From Endozoicomonas sp. ISHI1 (GTDB lineage Bacteria > Pseudomonadota > Gammaproteobacteria > Pseudomonadales > Endozoicomonadaceae), in the NCBI RefSeq assembly GCF_024606225.1, contig NZ_JAGRPU010000014.1, positions 62,001 to 126,000 on the forward strand: a stretch of 64,000 nt of DNA, in the 5' to 3' direction. Under the pieces are notes generated by a model. The model worked only from the letters and a program-made list of their open reading frames with translations. It was not told where the DNA came from and searched no databases. Below are positions 50,981 to 60,445 of the stretch, one piece after another (position 1 is the first letter of the stretch; each line of letters opens with the position of its first letter). The position numbers and the translations under genes are program-made.

Positions 50981-51753
50981 GTTAACCCTTCGCTGTTAAT
51001 CAGGTTCAGTACCGAGACCATGGCGTGATTGTTGGCACCCTGAGCGGTATAAACCCGTTTGAATGCTTGAGCCTCTGGCATTCTGGCAATTCTTTCGCTG
51101 GGAACCACCAGACAGCACTCCTGACTTAAAGCAGGAGAAAGGTAGTCTGTGGTATTGGCCAGAATCTCACCACTGCTGGTCAGTATGACATTAATAGCAT
51201 GATCTTTGATCAGTCTGTTCAGATAATCTTTCGGGTAGTCCGGCTTCTGGCGTTCATAAACTTCCAGGCAATCCACCCGGGCTCCCCGATTACTGAGGGT
51301 AGTCTCCAGCAGCTCTCTGCCGCCTTTGCCTTTCAGAATGAGTATCTTTTCTCCGCTGACCTGCTGAAGACTCTCCAGTTGCAGCAGGGCTTCGCTGTCT
51401 CCGGGCTTTTGTCGTACTTCCGGGCAGGCGGCCTCAATGTTGTTGCTATTTAGCCATTGTCGTGTTTTTGGGCCGACGGCATACCAGTCGATCTTCAGGG
51501 GCATTTGTGGCCAGTAATTCTCTATGTGCTCCAGGCCCAGTCTGGCGGCATTCTGGCTGATGGCAATGATTTTACCGTATTGATCCAGCTGTAATATTCG
51601 GTCTCGCAGTGCCTGACTCTCTGCCACCGGCTGAATATGGATCATCGGCAAAGACCATGCCATGGCCCCCTGATTCTGAATCATGGCAACCAGTGGTTCA
51701 GCCTGCTCCCTGGGGCGAGTGACCAATGCTCTGATCTCACGATTGTTTATCAT
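50977..51753 (-). CDS. hemD: Uroporphyrinogen-III synthase
   Basis: A 258-residue enzyme that closes and inverts ring D of hydroxymethylbilane. The start MINNREIRALVTRPREQAEP at 51753 is chosen by homology; the frame is open upstream into hemC. Two Rossmann-like lobes are visible, with the central HWNLKG-like segment replaced by KILILKGKGGRELLE. It follows hemC after 13 bases, and a weak ribosome-binding site suggests coupling. Confidence 0.93.
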   Translation of the reverse strand: MINNREIRALVTRPREQAEPLVAMIQNQGAMAWSLPMIHIQPVAESQALRDRILQLDQYGKIIAISQNAARLGLEHIENYWPQMPLKIDWYAVGPKTRQWLNSNNIEAACPEVRQKPGDSEALLQLESLQQVSGEKILILKGKGGRELLETTLSNRGARVDCLEVYERQKPDYPKDYLNRLIKDHAINVILTSSGEILANTTDYLSPALSQECCLVVPSERIARMPEAQAFKRVYTAQGANNHAMVSVLNLINSEGLT

Positions 51754-51766
51754 GACATGGCTCACA

Positions 51767-52687
51767 TTAATGCAGCAACTCTGCGAGAATGCGGTCTGCA
51801 CCTTGCTCCAGCAAGGATTCTGCCAGCTGGACACCGCCTTTCTCCCCATCGGAAGGTGCACAATAGACTTCTGCGCTCAATATGACTTTGCCGTCCGGCT
51901 GACCCACCAGACCCCGGATGAAGAGCTGATCGTTGATGAGTTCAGAATAGCAACCAATAGGTACCTGACAGCCGCCATTTAATTTTCGGTTCATGGCTCT
52001 TTCCGCAAGCACTCGTGTGGCTGTTTCTTCATGATGCAGTGGGGCCAGAAAGTGTTTCACCGCTTCATCGTTTGAACGAATCTCAATACCCACTGCACCC
52101 TGGCCTGCCGCTGGCAGACTCAGTTCAGGGGGAAGCGCCGTTTTGATCCGGTCTTCCATTCCCAGTCTGATTAACCCCGCTGCCGCAAGAATAATGGCGT
52201 CATACTGACCATCGTCAAGCTTGTTCAGGCGTGTGTTGACGTTGCCTCGCAGGAATTCAATCTTCAGATCCGGTCTTTTTGCCAGAATCTGGCATTGGCG
52301 GCGCAGACTGGATGTGCCCACGATTGCGCCTTCAGGCAGCTCGTCCAGCTGGTTATAAGTGTTGGAAACAAACGCATCCAGTGGGTTTTCACGAGGACAG
52401 ATAGCGGCCAGTCCAAGCCCCTCCGGAAGCTCCATAGGAACATCTTTCATGGAGTGCACGGCGATATCGGCCCTGTTCTCCAGCATAGCTGTTTCCAATT
52501 CTTTTACAAACAGGCCTTTGCCACCGACTTTGGCCAGAGGTGCATCCAGAATTCGATCACCCTTGCTGGTCATTTTGACCAACTCCACCCGGATACCCGG
52601 ATGAAAGTGCTCCAGACGCTCTTTGACGTATTCAGCCTGCCAGAGGGCCAGGGCGCTTTTTCTTGTAGCGATGCGGATGGTTTTCAT
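51767..52687 (-). CDS. hemC: Hydroxymethylbilane synthase (porphobilinogen deaminase)
   Basis: A 306-residue enzyme. It opens [20 protein letters not shown], has the substrate-binding segment [20 protein letters not shown], and the dipyrromethane-cofactor Cys in [16 protein letters not shown]. The ATG at 52687 is chosen by homology. It is the first gene of the haem string and lies downstream of algR in the same direction, as in Pseudomonas. Confidence 0.96.
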   Translation of the reverse strand: MKTIRIATRKSALALWQAEYVKERLEHFHPGIRVELVKMTSKGDRILDAPLAKVGGKGLFVKELETAMLENRADIAVHSMKDVPMELPEGLGLAAICPRENPLDAFVSNTYNQLDELPEGAIVGTSSLRRQCQILAKRPDLKIEFLRGNVNTRLNKLDDGQYDAIILAAAGLIRLGMEDRIKTALPPELSLPAAGQGAVGIEIRSNDEAVKHFLAPLHHEETATRVLAERAMNRKLNGGCQVPIGCYSELINDQLFIRGLVGQPDGKVILSAEVYCAPSDGEKGGVQLAESLLEQGADRILAELLH

Positions 52688-52921
52688 GAAGAGACTTTCA
52701 ATCAATAAAAAGGACAACGATGGCTGAATGGCGCTTTAAAGCCTGCGGAATGGTCTACTCGGTAACGGGTTATGGCCAGTATACAGGTTCACTCATCATT
52801 GAAGAGATTCAGTGTTTGGGATAATACGATAGTCTTTAGTTGTGACCAACATTTACTTTCTTACCAAGCGGTTGATGGAAGAGAAAATAACCACTAGGTT
52901 GTTAATCCAGCGGAGGAGTTT

Positions 52922-53413
52922 ATGACAGACCTTTATAGAACCGACTATATGCTCTGGGTGGAAGAGCAAAAAAAGCTGCTGGCTGCCAGACGTTTTGATG
53001 AACTTGACCTTGAAAATTTGCTGGAAGAATTAGCAGATATGGGAAAAAGTGAGCCAAGGGCTTTCAAGAGACATCTTATTCAGTTACTGAGCCACTTGTT
53101 AAAATGGGACTTTCAGCAGAATCAGGTCAATGACCTCAGGAATATGGATCATTGGTTTCGCAGCTGGGTGGATACGATTCAAATTTAGAGGTATGCCGCA
53201 GCAGCAGTCCTGGCAGATAATCCCAACCTGCAGTCAAAACAACAGGCTATTTACCTTGAAGCCTATCAACAGGCCCGAATACTGGCTGCCAAGGGCTTGA
53301 ACAGTTATGTTGATTCGAGACATTTTACATCGAAAGATTTTCCTGAAGATTGTCCGTGGAGCCTTGAGCAGGTTATGGGTGAAGACTTTTTGCCCGAAGC
53401 CAGACTCAGTTAA
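52922..53413 (+). pseudogene. DUF29 protein gene interrupted by an in-frame TAG
   Basis: The first 88 codons encode a DUF29 N terminus (DLYRTDYMLWVEEQKKLLAA, then FDELDLENLLEELADMGKSE and HLLKWDFQ). An amber codon at 53186-53188 interrupts it. Reading on in the same frame gives the DUF29 C-terminal half (YLEAYQQARILAAKGLNSYV, DFPEDCPWSLEQVMGEDFLP) to a TAA at 53411. The middle helix of the family is also altered around the stop. GGAGG precedes the ATG. It lies between hemC and algR, where Pseudomonas has no such gene. Confidence 0.78.
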
Positions 53414-53431
53414 GCCCGGCACTCACGGGCT

Positions 53432-54166
53432 TCAAAGCGATTGCATGAACTTCTTCATCAGTGGCACATGTCTGCGGCTTACTGAAAGAGGCTTGTCGAC
53501 GCCACTGAGTTGGATAAAGAAGTGGCCCTGCTCGTCACGAATCATCCTTTCTATGGCCTTTCTGGCCACCAGAGCATTCCTGTGGACTCTAACAAATCTG
53601 GAACTAAACTCGGACTCCAGATCTTTCAGTGGGTCATCAATGAGCACTTCCCCGTTCTTGTGATAAACCGTGATGTATTTGCTGTCTGCCATAAAATAGT
53701 AGATATCATCCAGAGGCACCAGCTCTATCCCTCTGAGCGTTTTGGCCGCGATGTGGCTGCGGGCATTATCATTCAGGTCTTCTTTAAGGCTCGCCAGCTG
53801 CAGTCGATTAACTTTAGCAGCGCCAATCAGCGCTTGTTGCAGATCTTCGATCTTTACTGGTTTCAACAGATAGCCAACCGCCTGAACCTGAAAAGCTTCA
53901 ATGGCGTGAGTATCATAAGCGGTACAGAAAATGACAGCGGGCGGACGCTCCAGCTTGCTGATATGAGCGGCTGCTTCCAGACCTCCCATAACAGGCATAC
54001 GAATATCCATTAAGACAATATCTGGCTGGTATTTACGACAAAGCTCCAGAGCTTCTATGCCATTACCTGCATCGTACTCCAGAGCCTGAAAGCCCTCTAA
54101 ACGTCCTAACAGGTGTCGCAGGCGGTCTCTTGCCAGCGGTTCATCATCGGTGATCAGTATGTTCAT
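53432..54166 (-). CDS. algR: LytTR-type response regulator AlgR
   Basis: A 244-residue two-component regulator. The receiver (1-120) has the acidic pair D7-D8, phospho-acceptor D54 (VLMDIRMPV) and K107 region (YLLKPV). A LytTR DNA-binding domain follows (about 140-244, RFVRVHRNALVARKAIERM). The start MNILITDDEPLAR at 54166 is chosen by homology, with GGTGG upstream. In Pseudomonas AlgR controls alginate and type IV pilus genes together with AlgZ. Here it overlaps algZ by 23 bases. Confidence 0.94.
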   Translation of the reverse strand: MNILITDDEPLARDRLRHLLGRLEGFQALEYDAGNGIEALELCRKYQPDIVLMDIRMPVMGGLEAAAHISKLERPPAVIFCTAYDTHAIEAFQVQAVGYLLKPVKIEDLQQALIGAAKVNRLQLASLKEDLNDNARSHIAAKTLRGIELVPLDDIYYFMADSKYITVYHKNGEVLIDDPLKDLESEFSSRFVRVHRNALVARKAIERMIRDEQGHFFIQLSGVDKPLSVSRRHVPLMKKFMQSL

Positions 54167-55244
54167 GGTTATTGCCACCGTAAGGGTAAGTGATCAATGT
54201 TTCAAACTCCTGAGTATCTCCACTCTCACCCTCAAACAGCTGAGCTTTTACACTGGCTTTGTTACCAAAAAGCATATTCAGTCGGGAGCGGATATTGGCC
54301 AGAGCCAACTGATTTCCCTGAGCCCCTTTGGCAAAGCTGGAAGGGTTACTCTGAACCGGGTTTCTGACTCTGATAGTGATGTTATCGTTGCTCCTGCCAA
54401 TATCTACACTCACAGTGCCACCTTTTTCCAGTGGCTGGATGCCGTGATAAACCGCATTTTCAACAATGGGCTGCAATGTGAGGGGGGGAATGAGAACGTC
54501 CTCAGGGATTAACTCAATATTCCACCGGGTTTGCAGACGGCGTCCCAGTCTGTGCTGTTCAATTCTCAAATAGCGCCGACAAAGCTCGATCTCTCGACTC
54601 AAGGCAATGCTCTTGCCATGCTCCTGAAGGCTGGAGCGAAAGAGATCCGACAAATCTTCAACGGCCTGCTCTGCCTTGTCCTGGTCAATATGAATCAGGC
54701 TGGCGATGATGTTCATCGAGTTAAAAAGAAAGTGAGGGCGAATCCGAGCCTGCAAAGCCTCAAAGCGAGCGGCATGGCTGGCTTTCTGCTCTTTCCTGGC
54801 TTCCTGTTGGACGTAGAAATAGCGCAGAAGCATGGCTGTAATGATCAGAGCGACGGTGACATGCCTGACCAGCTGGTTCCATTCCGGATAGATATCAATA
54901 AAAGCATCCCGCCATAGAAACCACTGCGCCGCGAGAGTGAATACCAGAGTGATGATGCCCACGACACCAAGGCAGCTGCTGATGATAACCGTCAGTTTCT
55001 GACGCTTCAGAACTGGCCTGAGCCGGCATAGAACAGCGCCTGATACCAGAGATATCCACTGGACAAATAGGGAAGTCATGGCCAGACGATTCCAGTCCAG
55101 GTCGTCCGGGGCGGGCAGAGTGAGTACCTGGATCAGGACAAAAAGCTCAGACACCAGAACCAGCATAAAGACGGCACCGGGGGAGCATAAATCCGGCAGG
55201 AAAAAGTCGTCATCGTCCTGAATTCTGTTGGCTTTAAATAGCAA
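54144..55244 (-). CDS. algZ: Sensor kinase AlgZ (FimS)
   Basis: A 366-residue histidine kinase of the LytS type. Several N-terminal helices (AVFMLVLVSELFVLIQVLTL to LLRYFYVQQ) precede the His_kinase domain with the phospho-acceptor region RIRPHFLFNSMN and the N box PIVENAVYHGIQP. A TTG at 55244 with AGGA 9 bases upstream gives a length close to the 358 residues of the Pseudomonas protein, and no ATG is suitable. The longer frame to 55340 is the alternative. It is upstream of and coupled to algR. Confidence 0.88.
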   Translation of the reverse strand: MLFKANRIQDDDDFFLPDLCSPGAVFMLVLVSELFVLIQVLTLPAPDDLDWNRLAMTSLFVQWISLVSGAVLCRLRPVLKRQKLTVIISSCLGVVGIITLVFTLAAQWFLWRDAFIDIYPEWNQLVRHVTVALIITAMLLRYFYVQQEARKEQKASHAARFEALQARIRPHFLFNSMNIIASLIHIDQDKAEQAVEDLSDLFRSSLQEHGKSIALSREIELCRRYLRIEQHRLGRRLQTRWNIELIPEDVLIPPLTLQPIVENAVYHGIQPLEKGGTVSVDIGRSNDNITIRVRNPVQSNPSSFAKGAQGNQLALANIRSRLNMLFGNKASVKAQLFEGESGDTQEFETLITYPYGGNNHEHTDHR

Positions 55245-55445
55245 GAGGGAGCATCCTGTCTCTGGTGTCTTTAGATTTATAATAATTCGTAAAAATAGAA
55301 TAATTATTCTTTTTGGATTGGGCGCGCTATCTAAAATCACCCAGTTACCTCTATAATGCCGGAGCCAGCTTCAGTCATCCACAGTCTGGCTATAAAAATC
55401 AGCAGATTGACGTTGCGGGCATCAGGAAGTTGGCCTGCAGAATGC

Positions 55446-55496
55446 GAAACAGCCATGAGCCGGAAACAGCCATGAGCCGGAAACAGGCATGAGCTC
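55446..55496 (+). repeat. 17-bp tandem repeat, three units, upstream of argH
   Basis: Units at 55446, 55463 and 55480 read GAAACAGCCATGAGCCG twice, then GAAACAGGCATGAGCTC. It lies between algZ and argH, 20 bases before the argH start. It may be simple replication slippage. Confidence 0.8.
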
Positions 55497-55516
55497 ATTA
55501 AAGAAAGAGGTAGAAA

Positions 55517-56914
55517 ATGTCCGATAGCAGCAATCAGCAGTGGGGTGGAAGGTTCAGCGAAGGCGTGGATGCATTTGTTGCTCGATTCACTGCCTCTATT
55601 GATTTTGATCGTCGCCTTTATCGTCATGATATTGAAGGCTCGATGGCTCACGCTCGAATGTTGCAAAGAACAGGCATTCTGAGCCAGGAAGAACTGTCTG
55701 CCATTCTGAGTGGGCTCGAAGGTATCCTGGAAGACATCGAAAACAACAACATCGACTGGTCTATCGAGCTGGAAGATATTCATATGAATATTGAAGCCAG
55801 ACTGACAGACAGAATTGGTGATGCGGGTAAGAAACTGCACACCGGGCGCTCCAGAAACGATCAGGTGGCAACCGATATTCGTCTATGGCTCAGAGAAGAA
55901 ATTGACCATATAAGTAATGAGCTGAAACGGTTGCAGACAGGTCTGGTCAATCTGGCAGAGCAGGAAGCTGACACTATTATGCCGGGCTTCACTCATCTGC
56001 AAACGGCACAACCGGTGACATTTGGACATCACCTGATGGCCTGGTATGAAATGCTGGTAAGAGACAGTGAACGTTTACAAGACTGCAGAAAACGCGTCAA
56101 CGTGTCGCCCTTGGGAGCGGCTGCTCTGGCAGGTACAACTTATCCGATTGATCGTGAGTTTACTGCAAAGGTGTTAGGTTTTGATCGCCCATCCAGGAAC
56201 TCATTGGATTCTGTCAGCGACAGGGACTTCGCCATAGAGTTTTGCTCAGTGGGCGCACTGCTGATGACGCACCTGTCGCGTATGTCGGAAGAACTGGTGC
56301 TTTGGACATCGGCCCAGTTTGATTTTATCGATTTACCTGATCGCTTCTGTACCGGTTCATCCATCATGCCCCAGAAGAAAAATCCGGATGTACCCGAACT
56401 GGTGAGAGGTAAGACAGGAAGGGTTAATGGTCACCTGATCAGCCTGCTGACATTGATGAAATCTCAACCATTGGCCTACAACAAGGACAATCAGGAAGAT
56501 AAGGAACCCCTGTTTGATACAGTAGATACCCTCAAAGACTGCCTGCGAGCCTTTGCTGATATGGTTCCACATATTCAGTCAAAGAAAGCAAACATGTCAG
56601 AAGCCGCTCGCCGTGGATTCAGCACCGCAACCGATCTGGCAGACTACCTGGTCAGACAAGGCATGCCATTTCGCAATGCCCATGAAGTGGTTGGCAAAGC
56701 AGTGGCCTACGGCATTGAGCAGAACAAGGACTTGTCAGAGATGAGCCTGGAAGAACTGACCGTCTTCTCAGACACCATTAAGGAAGATGTGTTTGATGTG
56801 TTGACGCTGGAGGGATCTGTTGCTGCGAGGGATCATATTGGCGGCACTGCGCCGGGGCAGGTGAGGTTGGCTGTAAAACAGGCCCGAAAGCTCGCCAATG
56901 ATAACGCTCCCTGA
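55517..56914 (+). CDS. argH: Argininosuccinate lyase
   Basis: A 465-residue enzyme of the fumarase superfamily, the last step of arginine synthesis. The superfamily loop [12 protein letters not shown] with the catalytic Ser is present, and [13 protein letters not shown] is typical of argH. AGAGGTAG lies just before the ATG. It is divergent from algZ-algR, the Pseudomonas order. The C-terminal 45 codons are partly duplicated 500 bases downstream. Confidence 0.97.
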   Translation: MSDSSNQQWGGRFSEGVDAFVARFTASIDFDRRLYRHDIEGSMAHARMLQRTGILSQEELSAILSGLEGILEDIENNNIDWSIELEDIHMNIEARLTDRIGDAGKKLHTGRSRNDQVATDIRLWLREEIDHISNELKRLQTGLVNLAEQEADTIMPGFTHLQTAQPVTFGHHLMAWYEMLVRDSERLQDCRKRVNVSPLGAAALAGTTYPIDREFTAKVLGFDRPSRNSLDSVSDRDFAIEFCSVGALLMTHLSRMSEELVLWTSAQFDFIDLPDRFCTGSSIMPQKKNPDVPELVRGKTGRVNGHLISLLTLMKSQPLAYNKDNQEDKEPLFDTVDTLKDCLRAFADMVPHIQSKKANMSEAARRGFSTATDLADYLVRQGMPFRNAHEVVGKAVAYGIEQNKDLSEMSLEELTVFSDTIKEDVFDVLTLEGSVAARDHIGGTAPGQVRLAVKQARKLANDNAP

Positions 56915-57035
56915 TCCTTCCCGCCTTGAGCCTTGACGAGGCTATTGCAAACCAGCGTCCTTTGCGGGCGCGCACGCCAGTGTAGTGTGATGAGAGCTGG
57001 AGTAAGATCAGCTCTTGTCCGGTTTGTGTTGCTAA

Positions 57036-57146
57036 TTCAACAGAAACGGTGATGGATTTGTCTGAAACGGAATAAACAAGTCTTAAACCAAGTTGCCTTA
57101 GTTTGATTTTATAAAGGTTTGGAGCACCAGGAACTTTTGCAGAAGG
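57036..57146 (-). pseudogene. RelE/ParE toxin remnant
   Basis: On the minus strand, VPSAKVPGAPNLYKIKLRQL then GLRLVYSVSDKSITVSV matches the central and C-terminal strands of RelE-type mRNA interferases. The usual VIAVGKR continuation is lost after SV, and no start or antitoxin is present. It is a fragment of about 37 codons. Confidence 0.6.
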
Positions 57147-57149
57147 GAC

Positions 57150-57324
57150 GTTTACGCCTGGAGTCGATCTCGGTACCGCGCCCCATAGTTCGGGCAATAC
57201 GGGACAGGTTGACTGAGCCCATCTGGATGAGGCCAAAAATAACCAGCACAACGAGGTAAATACGGGATTGATGCCAGCCAAGAGAGGTTTTGAGGTGCTT
57301 TGCCAGTGAATGAGTGTGTTGCAC
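57150..57324 (-). mobile_element. IS4-family transposase remnant (N terminus)
   Basis: From the minus-strand ATG at 57324, MQHTHSLAKHLKTSLGWHQS and then IYLVVLVIFGLIQMGSVNLS match the start of IS4-type transposases. The frame breaks near GRGTEIDSRRK, just where the RelE-like segment begins in another frame. No DDE residues remain, and no terminal repeats are seen. Confidence 0.6.
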
Positions 57325-57409
57325 GATGAGTTAATGGGCTTGCAGAATACCTGCTATCGGACACCTATTAACCTTTTCTTATCAAGCTTTGTCTCGAAAT
57401 TGTCCCCTG

Positions 57410-57558
57410 CAGAGGCTCGCGAGGTAGCCGGCAAAGTAGTGCCCTATGTCATTGAGCAGAATAAGGACTTGTCAGAGATGAGTCTGCATGTGATAACAAT
57501 TTTCTCAGACTCCATTAGGGAGGATGGGTTTGATGTGTTGACGTTGGCCACAGAGTGA
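57410..57558 (+). pseudogene. Partial duplicate of the argH 3' end
   Basis: [40 protein letters not shown] and LTLATE repeats the argH segment around 56690-56815. Identical runs include GACTTGTCAGAGATGAG. It lacks the conserved C terminus (AARDHIGG...) and has no catalytic region. It was probably left by a duplication or a recombination event involving the insertion-sequence remnants between the two copies. Confidence 0.8.
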
Positions 57559-57594
57559 GGAATAAACTATCTCTAGAGTACTCCTCACTTAACA

Positions 57595-58638
57595 CTAATG
57601 AGTTAAAGGCATACAGTCCACGCCTATCTCTTGAAAATGAGAAACTATTTTTTTAAGCATGGGGTGTTCTTTGTAGTTAAATAAATCATTTCCAATACTG
57701 ATTATTTTGTTGCTATTTCCATAAATAAGTTTGGCTGTGATCAAGGCTGTGCTGGAAAAACCAATGATATAATCATATTGATTTTTTATCATTAGCAACT
57801 CAATGGGTGATGAACCTGAGTATATTTTAAAACTTTTGGAACAAAACTCTATTTTTTTATCATGCCTGTTTGTTGGGTGCGGGATAAATAGTATATCTTT
57901 TATATTTTCCGAGCATAGATAACTAAGAAGGTTCTGGTTAATAGCTTTTGAGGCAGCTTCATCTGTAATGCCCGAGTTGGTTAGAGGTTGACCGATGATG
58001 AGTGCAGACTTAGTTTCTTGATTGTTGCGTGATATTGAAAATTCTGTTGTAAAGGGTGGGAGGTCTTTTGTCTTCTCTGCTGGTAAGTTTTCTGAGGTTC
58101 CCGGAATGGTATAAATATGGGATACCTTGTTGCTCAGCATCCCATGTCTGTCTTCTTTAAAAGGCGTGTACTTTAGACCGATCGCTTTATCAATAAGAGA
58201 TTTCTTTCTTTTGCTTACTCGTTCTAACTTGTTTTTTGAAAGAGGGTGAATTATCAGGTTAAGAGTTCCGTCAGGTATTATATTAAACGTGACTTTCTTT
58301 TCTGGAAAGTGCTTCTTTGAGGCAGCAATGAAATAATTGTATCTTGTGCTGGATATTGAAGTTGAATGAAAATTTATAGATTCTGGGTTGTTGCTTTTAA
58401 TTATTGAAAAAATGAATTTAATGTTTTCTCGGGTAGATAGCTTTCTTGCAAATATTGAAGATTCTCGATATTTGAGAAGAAAAACATTTTTTAAACCATA
58501 GTCTTTTGCTGCTTCGTAATTCTGCTTCTTAAAACAGAAGAAAAAAGAATCAGTGTCTTTGGAAATCAGTATTGAACTAACTAACTGGAATGATGAGTTA
58601 ATGAAGAAGATATTGATTGATGAGTTCTTTGCTTTCAT
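57595..58638 (-). CDS. Sialyltransferase-like glycosyltransferase (GT52/polysialyltransferase type)
   Basis: A 347-residue AT-rich protein. The start resembles the family (INIFFINSSFQLVSSILISK). The three diagnostic parts of GT-B sialyltransferases can be placed: an acidic-Gly motif (P122-D-G124, in place of D/E-D/E-G), the HP motif (IPHPTNRHD, 254-255) and Ser/Thr motifs (GSSPIE at 275-280, FSSTALITAK at 294-303). These enzymes transfer sialic acid from CMP-Neu5Ac to surface sugars. No CMP-sialate synthesis genes are in the window. No Shine-Dalgarno is clear. The low GC content and remnant-filled surroundings indicate acquired DNA. Confidence 0.6.
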   Translation of the reverse strand: MKAKNSSINIFFINSSFQLVSSILISKDTDSFFFCFKKQNYEAAKDYGLKNVFLLKYRESSIFARKLSTRENIKFIFSIIKSNNPESINFHSTSISSTRYNYFIAASKKHFPEKKVTFNIIPDGTLNLIIHPLSKNKLERVSKRKKSLIDKAIGLKYTPFKEDRHGMLSNKVSHIYTIPGTSENLPAEKTKDLPPFTTEFSISRNNQETKSALIIGQPLTNSGITDEAASKAINQNLLSYLCSENIKDILFIPHPTNRHDKKIEFCSKSFKIYSGSSPIELLMIKNQYDYIIGFSSTALITAKLIYGNSNKIISIGNDLFNYKEHPMLKKIVSHFQEIGVDCMPLTH

Positions 58639-58758
58639 GGTGGATCAATTCTGTCTATGGATTGGATCATTTTTAATAAAGAGATTGGGGAGGCTGATTA
58701 GCTTCATTAATTGGTTTTTTCTTATGAAAATGAATATATAAGCTATAGTAATCTGTGT

Positions 58759-58881
58759 TTCTCCCCCGAGAACCTTGGCAGGGAAAAGCTTAAGCAGCTT
58801 GTAACCTTTTTCATGTGCGGTTTCAATTTCAGAAGGTGTGGCAACACCAGGAATAAAAGGCAAGTTGAGAGTCTCTGACTT
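58759..58881 (-). pseudogene. KDPG aldolase (eda) fragment
   Basis: SETLNLPFIPGVATPSEIET then AHEKGYKLLKLFPAKVLGGE matches the Lys-containing core of 2-dehydro-3-deoxyphosphogluconate aldolase (usual PGVATPSE and KFFPAE motifs). Both ends are missing, about 40 codons remain, and it cannot be active. Confidence 0.7.
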
Positions 58882-59410
58882 TTTTACAACCGTGAGATTG
58901 CAACATCTCATTTGAGATCACGGCAAAATCATGAAAGTGTTGGCCTGGCATGGGCTTTAGTAAGGTAGCGTGTACACATTGGCTGTCTTGTGTACTCTTC
59001 AGGACTCTTTTGAAGGTTTCCGTATTGTTTAGCAGTATGACTGCAATTTGATCAAATCCTGCCAAGACTTCTGCATCATCATTTCTTCTAATTTGACACT
59101 CATCTTTTCTCATCGAAATATCAAGCTTCCAGTGAAGTTTATTCCTGATGCGACATATTCCCTGCTTGATATGGGAGACTAATAATAGAGATTTTTGAAA
59201 TCAAATCCTGAGCACTCGTGCTGAGGTCATATCCTGATGTTACAGGCATAAGGTGACAGACGTATGAGTAAGAAAACAAATATAAGCTACAGATTACTGG
59301 ATTCACGGGCTTTCATGATTTCTCCGTGATTTCGTCTGGTTTTTTCGGAATTTCGACGTGGCTACCGCACGAGATGCCATGGCAGAATTATATATGCTGC
59401 ATTTTTGGCT
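58882..59410. other. Stretch without a recognisable gene
   Basis: A minus-strand frame at 58829-59113 has a plausible length but no family I can name and runs out of frame into the eda fragment. The rest is AT-rich with no clear promoter, repeat or RNA gene. It is probably decayed sequence. Confidence 0.5.
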
Positions 59411-59610
59411 TCAATAGGTATTAATGTAATTTCGATTGGTAGAGGCTGTGTAAACAATGCCAGAGTCGTCGGTATTATCTTTGGTTTTTGGTGTTTTTAC
59501 TTGCATGTGTGCGTAGATGTTTTGTTCGAGATGATGCTTTCTAGACAGATGACGAAGGTTCACGATTGTCGAGCGATCTGGAATAGCAAGATCCAGGGGA
59601 TTCTCCGGCT
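59411..59610 (-). mobile_element. IS5-family transposase remnant
   Basis: The minus-strand segment LDLAIPDRSTIVNLRHLSRK followed by HHLEQNIYAHMQV fits the N-terminal signature of IS5-type transposases (usual form IPDETTILRFRHLLEKHGL). After a gap GIVYTAS resembles the GTIVDATII strand. It starts outside any valid frame and has no DDE motif. Confidence 0.5.
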
Positions 59611-59713
59611 TGGTTTGGCCGGAGTTATTGCATTTCAAAGTGGAGTTAACACAGGCTCCAAAGTAACAGTCAGAATGATAAACCAGTTTCTCAAGGACGG
59701 AAGGCATATACTT

Positions 59714-60445
59714 CTATGCATTCCTGCCACCGCCCCAAAGATTTTGTTTTTTCACAAGCCTGATCACTTCAAAGGCGAGTGCCTTCTGAGCCTTTTTATC
59801 AAATCGCTTATAAGCAAGGTTATAGTGCCTGAAAAAAAGCACTCTATCCTTAGCGGTAAAATGTTTGAAGGATATTCTCTTAATCAACTGGACCAGATTC
59901 TTTTTCACCAGTGAAAGAGGCACTTCTGAGTGGAAACTGTTGCGTTCAATATCGATCATAACGAAACGTGGAGGCAGGCTCGGTTCCATCAAAATATTGC
60001 CTGCGCGCAGGTCTCCATGAACAATACCTGCTTTGTGCATCTGACCAATATAGTGGCCAAAAGCCTTGATCCATGCTTGACGCATGGGCTCATCATTTTC
60101 AGGTTTTTTGACCAGATATTCAGAGGCAGAGCCATTAGGACCCGCTGCAGTAATTAAGTAGTGATTCTTATTTTTGAGCACTCCGGATGCCAATATTTCC
60201 GGAATTTCAAACCCCGCATCCACTGCAATTCTGGCCTGTTTCACCCAAACTTCACAACGAGTGCCCCTGATTTTGGACTTAAGAATTTCCAGGTTGCTCT
60301 TGGGTATGAACTCTTTGAAGTAGCAGCCAGGAGTGCCGATATAGCGTGCCATTCTGGCCTGTTTGGAACAGCTGATCCACTCCCAGTTGTCAGGAAGGAT
60401 ATTGTTTTCAAGTTGGGAAACATCGTGCTCAAAGTCAGGCTGCAT
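59714..60445 (-). CDS. Lipopolysaccharide kinase-like (InaA/WaaP-family) protein
   Basis: A 243-residue protein of the Kdo/WaaP kinase superfamily. The ATP-site Lys is likely K44 (CYFKEF). The catalytic loop is HGDLRAGNIL with D145 and N150, and the metal-binding D165 is in FVMIDIERN. Such kinases phosphorylate Kdo or heptose of the lipopolysaccharide core, or are stress-response InaA proteins. The nearest neighbour of surface relevance is the sialyltransferase-like gene 1 kb away. Substrate is not determinable. Confidence 0.75.
   Translation of the reverse strand: MQPDFEHDVSQLENNILPDNWEWISCSKQARMARYIGTPGCYFKEFIPKSNLEILKSKIRGTRCEVWVKQARIAVDAGFEIPEILASGVLKNKNHYLITAAGPNGSASEYLVKKPENDEPMRQAWIKAFGHYIGQMHKAGIVHGDLRAGNILMEPSLPPRFVMIDIERNSFHSEVPLSLVKKNLVQLIKRISFKHFTAKDRVLFFRHYNLAYKRFDKKAQKALAFEVIRLVKKQNLWGGGRNA

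Noticed and set aside
57310-57558. An 82-codon frame as an independent gene
   Set aside because: Its second half is a copy of the argH C terminus and the first half has no support; treated as a pseudogene fragment.
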